Position numbers and translations under genes: made by a program. A stretch of 64,000 bases of DNA from Hysterangium stoloniferum (Eukaryota; Basidiomycota; Agaricomycetes; Hysterangiales; Hysterangiaceae), in NCBI GenBank assembly GCA_015178975.1, contig WHVD01000021.1, positions 558,001 to 622,000 on the forward strand, given 5' to 3'. Every line of letters starts with the position of its first letter. The first letter of the stretch is position 1. The notes below the pieces were generated by a model. That model saw only the letters and a list, made by a program, of their open reading frames with translations. It was not told the DNA's origin and made no database searches. This document shows, piece after piece, positions 31,137 to 39,659 of this stretch.

Positions 31137-31481
31137 AATATCAAATACTTAAATTATTTTACCTTGCAGTGAATTGAGTATTTGCACACTTTGATAGAGC
31201 ATTGGACTCCTTTTTCCAGAAAATAATATTAAAATCAGCCTAATACATTACAGCATCTATCTCTCTCAACTATCTTGACTCACGACCCACGACCTCCGAC
31301 CTACAACCTACAACCTACAACCCATGAACCCCGCCCAGACTCCCCGGGATTCCCATCCGCCTGTTCGAAATTGGACAACACGATTTAGCGAGGGTACAGC
31401 CTATAAGCTGAAGCCAAGTCCTACCGGATATCCCACAGGTTTCTCTGGAGACCTGCCCTGTGTGTGTATCCTAACACAATA

Positions 31482-32160
31482 CTCCCACAGTTTTTGTAGA
31501 AGACTCCACAGTTTCTGTAGAAGACTCCAACATTTCTGTAGAAGACTCCACAGTTTTCATAGAAAGCTCCACCTTAGCCAGAAAGAAGACTGGCAGTTTA
31601 GTGAGGGCAGAGATGTCTGGCAGTTTAGATGCTGGCCCCACATACATCCACATACCCACACATGCACACAACTTTAACCACCTGTCTCTCTTTGATTTTT
31701 TCCTGCAAAAACATTAGGACTTAGTCCAAATTTAAAATTAAAACCCTTTGGACTCTTCTACAAACAAGGTGGACCCTGCATCTCAGGGGGGAATATATTA
31801 GAACCCATCAAATTATATGTCTACCCTTTCTATATTATATTTATTATTTCCACACATGCACACGAAAAACCAGTCTTTTTTTCCACAAATTAGGATTTAT
31901 CCAAAAGCCCCTTCCACCAAACTATATGTTTAAGCCTTGTATATATATATATATTATGTATACATCTTTACTGTAGAGTCAATAATAATAAATATTATAT
32001 TATATTCATCTTCTCCTTCAAAACAACATCCAATGGAGGGGTGCAGATATCTGGCAGTTTAGTTTAGATGCCAGCCCCCCACATACATCCACATATCCAT
32101 ACATTGACCCAACTTTTACCTGTCTTTTTTTTCCAGCAAAAATTAAGACTTGGCCTGTGG
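31482..32160. repeat. Degenerate direct repeats next to gypsy B copy 1
   Basis: GTAGAAGACTCC-type units repeat about four times (31495-31570). A larger segment of about 120 bp (TCTGGCAGTTTAG, CACATACATCCACAT) at about 31605-31735 recurs at about 32040-32155. The right arm of the interrupted inverted repeat lies at 31743-31806. No gene. Confidence 0.6.
31743..31806. repeat. Right arm of the imperfect inverted repeat
   Basis: The reverse complement aligns with 20092-20150. It includes CTCAGGGGGGAATATATTAGAA, which resembles a polypurine tract followed by an LTR start. Confidence 0.45.
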
Positions 32161-32312
32161 ATAAGAAGTTGTGATGCCCGCTCTAGAAAATGAACCCCCT
32201 CTGAGATGGGCGTCAATGCAGGGCCTGTCCTAGCGCCCAATTTCTAAATATACTTCTAAAGGTTCCGCGTTTCGTGCCCAGGGGGTATCAGTTCGCAAAG
32301 AGGAGTATATTG

Positions 32313-32356
32313 TGTTGGAAACCACTAAGCCAACGTTGGCTTTGTGGTTTCCAACA
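32313..32356. repeat. 44-bp near-perfect palindrome
   Basis: TGTTGGAAACCAC at one end and GTGGTTTCCAACA at the other, with AAGCCAACGTTGGCTT in the centre. The arms pair with one mismatch and no loop. The outer TGTTGGAA/TTCCAACA ends resemble those of the solo LTR at 15448-15654, but the interior is different. Confidence 0.8.
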
Positions 32357-32659
32357 TAAAGTAAACTCCGATACTCCGAAGACCCCACAAGGTCGTGAGT
32401 TCAATCCCCGCCCATACCAATAGTTTCAAGCCCAAAAAATAAGTGGCAAAAATAACTTATAAGTGGCATTAAGAGGGATAAAAATTACTTAATATATATG
32501 TTGGCCCACACAATGTTGGCTACCGGCCTTAAAACAAGTCATAGGGGAGTTACTACTGACTTTTAAAATTTAAGACCCATATTATGAGGGAGTCATGGAT
32601 AAGTATTATCGACTGCTTGTAACTATACAGTAGTTGCCTCATTTATATACGTTTTCTCG

Positions 32660-33205
32660 ATTATGTAGGCGCTGGGGGAGTCGGGGTGATATGCCCGAGA
32701 ACAAAGGGCGGAAGAACCTTTATGTCTCAGGTCATATTGCCCCCTGATCGGGAAAAGCAGAACGGTGTTTTCTTCGCCTTCCAACATATTGAAGTAGACG
32801 GGGCTACACGTACATCCCATGGAATCCTTACGAGGTTGTTGAGTGAGGTGGAAGGACTTTTGCATCTCAAACGGGACACATATGTTTGAGTCGGAAAGAC
32901 AAAACAACAAAGTTCATATATTGTTTTTGAAATTTTCGAGTTTATTTCATACATTACTGCAAGAATTTTACGTGTCCTCTTTCCCAAATACTTGACTTTG
33001 TGCACAGACTGTGAAAGCGGAGGACAAGGAATGCGAGAAAGTTGGCAGCGTATTCGTATCTCAGAATCATATAGCTATACGTGACGGAAAATTGTTCCAC
33101 GAATCTAATTTATTCGAGTTTAATCCTCCTCCCATATACACCTGGGTAGCTGTAAATACTTCTCCATATACCTTATTAAAAGACATTAATCGGATTAAAT
33201 AAGGA
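32660..33205 (+). pseudogene. Possible host coding remnant, unidentified
   Basis: Two short open stretches with protein-like composition (32686-32889, e.g. SQVILPPDREKQNGVFFAFQHIEV; 33011-33202, e.g. GSVFVSQNHIAIRDGKLF) lie close together on the plus strand with AT-rich sequence between. No family is recognised and no start, intron or promoter is convincing. It could be an old gene fragment or chance. Confidence 0.2.
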
Positions 33206-33351
33206 CAACATCGCAATGGCGTGCCCGGCCACGCTGCGTCATCGATATAACTGGACTCTACGTCCGACTCCTGCATCCAACTGGGCTCCGCATCATAAGA
33301 AGTACGCAATAGTACATCCAGGATAGGTCCAGGATAGGTCCAGGATAAGCC

Positions 33352-33465
33352 CCTCAAGCGACAGTGTTATTGGTATTCAGATATGGTCATGAGGGTGCTG
33401 GAAATAGGGGGGGTTTCCAACACCCTCATGATCATATCTGAGTACCAGTAGCATTGCCGCTTGAG
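33352..33465. repeat. Long hairpin with 52-bp arms
   Basis: Arms 33352-33403 and 33414-33465 are inverted copies (CCTCAAGCG ... GAGGGTG.TGGAA) with about seven or eight differences and a 10-bp G-rich loop. Short GTCCAGGATA direct repeats precede it (33316-33346). It is a foldback or MITE-like remnant, or a source of hairpin RNA. Confidence 0.8.
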
Positions 33466-33570
33466 GAGCGTATATTGGGTGTTGACTATCCAAGCGGCTA
33501 TGGCAAAGTCGAGGGGGATGACATTGGTGTTTTTAACGTCGACTTTTTCAAGCAGCTTGTTGCCGATTGG

Positions 33571-33762
33571 TCATCCACCCACCGTGGATAACTGGTCTTT
33601 AACTAGACACTCATTCAATGAGTCGAACGACGCCGGGGATCGTTGGCTGATGTTAGGAGTAATGTAGTCTCCGCCAAACTGCTCTATACGAATATAGCGA
33701 GTGGTGCCGTCAGTATGGAGAATCATAGCAATAAAGTACTCATGCTCCGACTTCCTATCCAA
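33571..33762 (-). pseudogene. Possible host coding remnant, minus strand
   Basis: A 63-residue frame contains SEHEYFIAMILHTDGTTRYIRIEQFGG. It has the look of small basidiomycete hypothetical proteins with an EHE..L.....DG....RI.R pattern, as I remember them. There is no full-length gene around it. Weak evidence. Confidence 0.25.
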
Positions 33763-33822
33763 TTTGCTTCATCCGCCGTAACCCCAGTGCTTTCGTATTG
33801 GCGACAAGGGGACCGCGCTCTA

Positions 33823-33881
33823 CTGTACTGACATAATCACAGATTTGCAGTGTAAGCAAATATGTGATTATGCCAGTACAG
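33823..33881. repeat. Hairpin with 26-bp arms
   Basis: CTGTACTGACATAATCACA... and its inverted copy ending ...CCAGTACAG, with two mismatches and a loop of about 7 bp. It may be a tiny foldback element. Confidence 0.75.
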
Positions 33882-36330
33882 GTGGCACCAGGGACTCAAC
33901 ATCAATAGTGTGGGGGCACTCTTGAGATGTGATGGTTCGACCATGTGAAGAAGGACAGGGATAAAAGACTTGGTAAAGGATGTTGGTGAGAATTGCGAGC
34001 TTCCCTGGGCTTTTGACGGCCTCATTATCACCAACTGTGAACTACTTATAGTTATGCGATCGATCGATACAGCCACGATGATAACTACTTGCCTGCCCAA
34101 TGACAATCCAACGTGCGTTTGGCGGATTAGTTTGCAGTGAAAGCAGAGTGCCCAAAGTAGAATCAGAATTGAATTTCATTGGGGAAAGGGCCGTGTCACC
34201 ACACCAACGAAGTCATTATCCTAACGATGTTACGCAAGGTGACACAAACGAGGTCCAAGGAAAAGAACCCCCTTCCACATTTAGAAGCCTGACTTAAATT
34301 AAACTCCAGTAATTGTCGCATATTATTTTAAAAATACGATCACTGCTATTGATTGCTTACAAGGAAAAATTGAATATGTATATTAGTTACTTTTTATAAT
34401 ATTGATTTCATAACGCGCCACACATTGTCAATTTCAGTACTAGATGAGCATAAAAATTGATGTTTCGTCGGAATCACTGATAAAACAATATGAGCCATAT
34501 ATATTTATTTGTGAAGTGAGGACTCGTATCTCAAGAAACGAAATCATATTTACAACGCATTCTAACTGAAGCTGGTACGTACTGCTCACTTATGTCTTCT
34601 GATGTTTCCTTTGATCGCAGACAGATGCTGAGTCGTTTGGGTTATGTCTGCTATCAGAGATGCTGCAACCTATGAGTATAAATTTTCTACCTCAGGCTTA
34701 TTGTTCCTTAATTTGGACCCTGACCATGGGAACTGTTGAAATCAAATCTCGAAGCTCACAAGAATAACAATACATCCGGTGTACCTCTATCTCATAGAAG
34801 GCAAACAATAGGGTACATACATGAAAATCACGCTACTCACTATCGACTCAGAGCAGGTGCCAGATGTGGTAAGCTAAAGGTCAAATCGGGGTGATTAAAT
34901 GTGTAGCGCCTTGTGCCCGCATAACCATAATATATTCTAACGGGAGCCATATTCACAGTTCAATCACTCCTACCAACTCGCTAACGCCGAAATCTAGCAT
35001 ACATCCCAGTCTTAGTCTCCTACAATCAAGAACTGTACCAGGAATATTCGGAACATTCAACAGGGTATCAGCCACAAGAGACGAAACGGACATCCACAAC
35101 ATTACTCATACTTGATTCCATGGCCTTTCCAGTCCCACGAAATTGACGGAACCTTTCTTACTCGAATAATTCGTCGCTTCATTTCTTCGTGTCCCCCACG
35201 ATAGCACAGTGATTTCAATTCACCTATGGCTTTACACTGGGAAGACTGAATAATAGTGCTAAAGCCCTTTCGATCTGCGCTAACTCTGATCGATAGGAAC
35301 GTCTGACCTGGGGTTAGAACAGACTGCTAGGTAAGGATAGGACAATAATCAGGGGTATGACGTTGATTAATGGATGGTTCTTGAAGAACGTTGAAGCAGG
35401 CTAATCTTACTCCCTCTTCAGACCCTCTTGGAATGATCGACTACACAGATCAACCAAATGAGCTTCCGTCATTGTATCGGACGCGGAGAAATAGCGACGT
35501 TTCATCAGAGACAATCATTAAATGGAATGTTTAGAAATCCTCTGATATGGATCATCTGTGTAGAAGTTGATTAATTAGGCGGTGGAATCTCGTTGTCAAT
35601 GAGATCACTGGTGGTCACACGAATTGACAGGACCACGGTGTATTGTCTAGAACCGAGACGGGATACAGGAGGTTACAGCGTACAGTAAGGTAAGAGAAAG
35701 GAAAACTACCTAGGCTTATATGTGCTGTGATCACGTGCTAGAACAAAAGAGGTGGCACAAAAGAGTGAAACAAAAGGAGAATGCGTAAGACTGGGGCGCC
35801 AGGCTTACAGGCGGCCTCACTTCGAATATCCCTCCTTGGATGTTTGCGCGCATAAGTTGGTTCAAAGCTGGGGAAGGAAGCCAGATCGAAGCTCTTCTCA
35901 GAAAACACGGTTTCTGGCTGTCATAAGGTGAGGTTTTCCCAATTCTCTTCCAAAAATAGGCTCACTTATCATTTTATGTTATTCGCCTTTCTAGTACAAC
36001 CCTGTTTCCTGTGATGCTCAGCTATTACTTCCCTTGTCTCTAGTTTCCTCTGACTCTCCAACTAGATTGTACCTCATCATTGGGCCCATTTGCTTATGTT
36101 GACCTGGATCGGATTTTCTCAGTAATTGTCCAAGGATGATTGAAGGACTTTGATATTTTCGAGTACGTAGCTCACATCTGGACCGCCTCAAGCATTTATA
36201 TATCAACACCACGTATCGACTCAAAGCAGATGGAGTTCTTCAGATGACCAAGATAATTTGTTCTTGTATAACAGCTGAATAATTCTGAGACAAATTTTTC
36301 GCTGAAGTGGTTGGTCAGTAGTTTTTGTAT
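33882..36330. other. Low-repeat stretch without recognised gene
   Basis: Frames are short (the longest is about 96 residues), and none has a recognised motif. A segment near 34618-34660 (CAGACAGATGCTGAGTCGTTTGG) resembles one near 37380-37420, hinting at an old internal duplication. This is one of the few parts without LTR-element sequence. Confidence 0.4.
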
Positions 36331-36332
36331 CT

Positions 36333-37228
36333 TTGCTTGCACCGAAAGTTTGGAAGGCGGAATTCGGACATTTCAGTGACTCAAAGCGCATGGAATCAGC
36401 GTTACCGTTGTTGACACCATGTCCTATTGAAACATTGGATGATACCGTCGGTGACTTGAGCCTTTCATATTCTAATTTTGTACCGATAGTACAGAGTTCG
36501 GGCACGGGCAAATCTTGGATGGTTGATCAATTTGTAACGATTGTCTTTACATTGCCATTCGATTTGAGATCTGATTCTGATACGTCAGGTTTGCTTCGCC
36601 ATCTTACACTCACTATAGTCCTACTTCACTTTTTACCAGGCTATCCTCGCGTTGATAACCAGATTCGGGATTATCTATCAATAGGCAAACAACTGGACAC
36701 GAGAAATTGTCTCAGAGGTCGCGCTACCTTTTGTTTGTGGGGGCTTTATTCACTCGCATTTATGAGATAATTCACGAATGGCCCATTCACAAAGATAGGA
36801 CAACGTTGGCACCAAAATGGCCTGAACACTTGAATGGTCAAGGCAAGCGTAGGGAGATATATAACGAGGTCATTCGGATATACAAGATAGTGAGTCTTTT
36901 TTTTTCACAATGCGAAAGCCTTTTCTCAGCCGCCTATTTAGACAATGGTGCAGGACTCATCATTTGGCAAGTGGGTTTGGTTCATTTGCCGTTACTTCTC
37001 ACCCTCATCAACTTTGACATATCATCTATGGACGAATACAGAGACGATTGGAATGGCGACTCAATACCTGAACGACACTGCTCAAAAGACACTGAATGCC
37101 GCACGGAATTAGATCGTCGAAATTAGGAGGGCGGGGAGTACTCCAACTACAACTCTTCCCAGCACTCCGGTGGACGTGGTGCTTTATTTTGACGAGAGCC
37201 ATGGTTTAACAACACAGAAAACATCAGA
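36333..37228 (+). pseudogene. P-loop NTPase gene remnant (host multicopy family)
   Basis: On the plus strand, VPIVQSSGTGKSWMVDQFVTIVFTLPFDLR at about 36480-36570 holds a Walker A-like SSGTGKS. A further stretch (36707-37126) reads YLLFVGALFTRIYEIIHEWP. At about 37170-37205 VDVVLYFDESHGLT looks like a Walker B segment. I recall this order (QSSGxGKSRMVDE...FTLPFNLR...YFDEAH) from large agaricomycete families of uncharacterised P-loop proteins, but could not search. The open segments are in different frames. An in-frame stop separates the Walker B stretch from its upstream context, and another follows it (TAG ending at about 37244). No start or end of a full gene is visible, so it appears to be a decayed gene. 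Confidence 0.5.
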
Positions 37229-37691
37229 TAGAACGGAGGTGTAGTTAGCAGACAATGACATGCGTACTGCGTATCAATATTTTGCTGGGCTCTGATGGTT
37301 TGCATGATGGAGCAAAGCCTACTATTAGTGCCATAATTATCAGAGGGACATCGGCCTGGTTATCCCTGTTTTATGCGATGACAGACAGACCTTGAGTCGT
37401 TTTGTCATGTCTGCAATCTTAATCCAGCTCAAGAATCGCGATAAGGCGCAAGCTGTAAATATCAGTGCCTCGGCACTACACTATTTTTCACCCGGAAACT
37501 GAGAGCAAAATTCTCGACCATATATCACAATCCTCGTGGAGCTTGGCCTGAAACGGCAGCCGCCATTCGCACAGCCAAAATGGACAGGCTATTCAGCTCC
37601 GGCATGTGGAACACCTTCTAAGATTGCTGTACAATAATGGGCGAAAACCACTTCGAAGAAGGCTAAACTCGTATCACCCCGTTGTTCTTTT

Positions 37692-37982
37692 TTGGTAATA
37701 GGATGTTCGGAGAGCGTTTACAGAGTGATTCCACGCGACCAACGGGAGATTTACAAAGGGCTTCTAGCCTCTCACTCTTTGCTGGAGGAACATCCTGGAT
37801 GGGATGGGGATCATCTCGACGCTGTCTTGCAGATGAAACCTATTGGACGAAAGAGGGCTTTAGGTGGGCGAAGTCGTCGAAAGCAGACATGGGGATGGGG
37901 AGTGGTGTCGCGACCAATTGAGCTTGATGACGGTGTAATGGCAGGACTATTCCCTGATTTCTCCGATGAGGAGAATGATTGA
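37692..37982 (+). CDS. Unidentified 96-residue ORF, possible terminal exon
   Basis: A continuous frame contains PRDQREIYKGLLASHSLLEEHPGWDGDHLDAVLQMKP, a basic stretch (GRKRALGGRSRRKQTWGW) and an acidic end (LFPDFSDEEND). Composition is coding-like, and a TAG-containing sequence upstream could be an acceptor side. It lies 450 bp after the P-loop remnant but I cannot link them. Family not recognised. Confidence 0.35.
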   Translation: MVIGCSESVYRVIPRDQREIYKGLLASHSLLEEHPGWDGDHLDAVLQMKPIGRKRALGGRSRRKQTWGWGVVSRPIELDDGVMAGLFPDFSDEEND

Positions 37983-38172
37983 TTGAATTCGCTTGCGAAT
38001 GAGGGTTCTTATGGTCGTTAGACTAATCTTTCTGTAGAATAATGACAAATAGTCTACACATTTTCTAACAATGATTACACTCATATCACACTACTTTTAC
38101 ATTTGAGTTGCCCCCCTTTACGCTCGGGTCCTAGGCTGGCAGTGTAGCCGAAATTGTTTATATACCCCCGTT

Positions 38173-38718
38173 TCAAAAAACCATCCAGCTCATCTCTTCG
38201 ACCATGAGCACTATCACTACCCAACCCTCACACACGCAAGACTCTAGGGGGTAAGCAACAGTTTTGTCTCATTCATTAGTTGGCTCCCTAATATGACATA
38301 TTTATCTCTTCAGATATGAGAATGGAACTCACCTGTGTCGTTTCAAGTGAGTGATAGGACTGACACCTGATTTTCTTCTCACTGATGTTTATCAAGGGCA
38401 CTGACACTGAATACCCAAGTGCATGTTTGGACAGTTCCCATATTGTTCAAAAAACCATCCAGCTCATCTCTTTGATGATGAGCACTACTAGCACGACCAC
38501 AAGACTCTAGGAGTAAGCAACAGTTTTGTCTCATTAGTTGACTCCCTAATATGATACATTTATCTCTTCAGATCTGAGAATGAAACTCACCCGTGTCATT
38601 TCAAGTGAGTGATAGGATTGATTTTTGATTTTCTTCTCACTGACGTAAAACATAGTCTGCCAAGGGTACTGACACCCTGGATATCCAAGCGTGCGTGTTT
38701 GGACGGTTCTCATGTTAT
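38173..38718 (+). repeat. 273-bp tandem duplication with small spliced-gene look
   Basis: Two units, 38173-38446 and 38447-38718, share TCAAAAAACCATCCAGCTC and much else. In unit 1, an ATG at 38204 (MSTITTQPSHTQDSRG) is followed by an intron-like 38251-38313 (GTAAGC...CAG), a short exon-like piece (YENGTHLCRFK) and a second intron-like interval near 38347-38396 (GTGAGT...AAG). Unit 2 retains the same layout, but its start region is less open. It could be the 5' part of a host gene duplicated in tandem. Confidence 0.45.
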
Positions 38719-39590
38719 CATTCCATGGTCACAGGCCCATATTTGGAATTGGTATGTGATATTTTTCAATTGTGCTGACCAGAAGACTTTATTGACACCG
38801 TTCAACTAGGGTTAAGGACCTGAATGAACTTAAGGTATTCAAGATATGATTGTGAGGTTCACCCTGTGTACCCCAACAATTTCATAATACTGGAAGACCA
38901 GTGGGACGATGAGGTGGTGGGGTGGGTATGGGAGGCAAGGTGCTAATGTGTGGAAAAGATCTGCCCTCAGACATAATGTATTAAAAGCTCAATATCCTGA
39001 TCTCTGCTTTGATGGACCATTCATGAACATTTTCTTTGCATATTTCATCCACCAATTACCCCCTTGAGGCTTAGAAATGATACACAATAACTTTTGTTGC
39101 ATACTTCAATTAATAAAATGCACAAAGGGAACATCTTTAACCAATTAATTGGAGTGCCGTTTTTAAAGTCCGAAGTTTGTGCACACCCCAACTGTTGTCA
39201 ATACTCATGGCCGACACAAGACCAATAATGCCTCCTCACAGACAGATGGTCTGAGTCCTGCTATACAAAGCACGCCCTTGGTATGCTGCATGTAAGCCTA
39301 ATATCTTGGGGTTCATGCAGACACATTTAACCAAGGAGGGAGACTCAACCCAATAACTTGTTGGAGAAACACCCGGGAGATGTTGATGCCCTTCACAGGG
39401 GCGAGATCTGGCACTGAACAGCACGAATGATACACAATATCTTGAAGAATGTGAAGTTGTCAATTTGGCCGAGGCTTTCTTTTATTTAAACCAAAACTCT
39501 TGAGGCACCTGGCTGGCTTCTGGTTCTCAGGCTGAGTATAGACAACAAGGATCTACGTGGGGGAAGTTGTCCCCATCATTTGGATAAATG
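38719..39590. other. Unannotated stretch upstream of gypsy B copy 2
   Basis: No gene, repeat or element terminus is recognised. Confidence 0.35.
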
Positions 39591-39659
39591 AGCACTTTCA
39601 ATAGCATGGATGTAAATGTCAATGAATTTAGAAGGATCATGCTTGATATGATGGAAATC

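Larger units (their letters stand above)
28292..31252 (+). mobile_element. Element C: 2.1-kb LTR-like insertion with its own promoter, carrying a nested solo LTR
   Basis: It begins TGTTATGTAT and ends ATACATTACA. It is flanked by the 5-bp duplication GCATC (28287-28291 and 31253-31257). Removing the nested family B solo LTR and its duplication leaves about 2.14 kb. No pol-like coding sequence is present. It holds a 19-bp tandem array, a heat-shock-element-like cluster, a TATA box (TGTATATAAGG at 29422-29432) and a series of CACCTCTTGTTGAG repeats. The TG...CA ends, 5-bp duplication and central promoter fit a very long solo LTR or a non-autonomous LTR element. Confidence 0.8.
20187..31476 (+). 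mobile_element. Gypsy family B copy 1, full-length chromodomain element with nested insertions
   Basis: LTRs begin TGTTACGAC and end TATCCTAACA, at 20187-21010 and 27683-31476 (the latter split by element C). The 5-bp duplication CAATA flanks the whole (20182-20186 and 31477-31481). Parts: 5' LTR, self-priming-type site, gag with a poly-Asn linker, pol with protease-RT-RNase H-integrase-chromodomain, an antisense accessory gene (26522-27473), a purine run AAAGGGAGGG before the 3' LTR, and the 3' LTR. Without inserts it is about 8.3 kb. Moderately recent and the best preserved family B copy, with several breaks. Confidence 0.94.
27683..31476 (+). repeat. 3' LTR of gypsy B copy 1, split by element C
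   Basis: LTR sequence runs 27683-28291 and resumes at 31258 to 31476 (GCATC duplicated around the insert). The outer ends match the 5' LTR (TGTTACGAC, TATCCTAACA). About 830 bp without the insert. Confidence 0.92.

Noticed and set aside
32380-32440. tRNA or tRNA-derived SINE (GAGTTCAATCCCC resembles a B box)
   Set aside because: No convincing A box, cloverleaf or poly-T end. The T-arm stem pairs only partly.
34618-37420. Duplication of a CAGACAG...GAGTCGTTT segment near 34618 and 37385
   Set aside because: Similarity covers only about 40 bases and could be chance. Noted in the feature list but not claimed as a duplication event.
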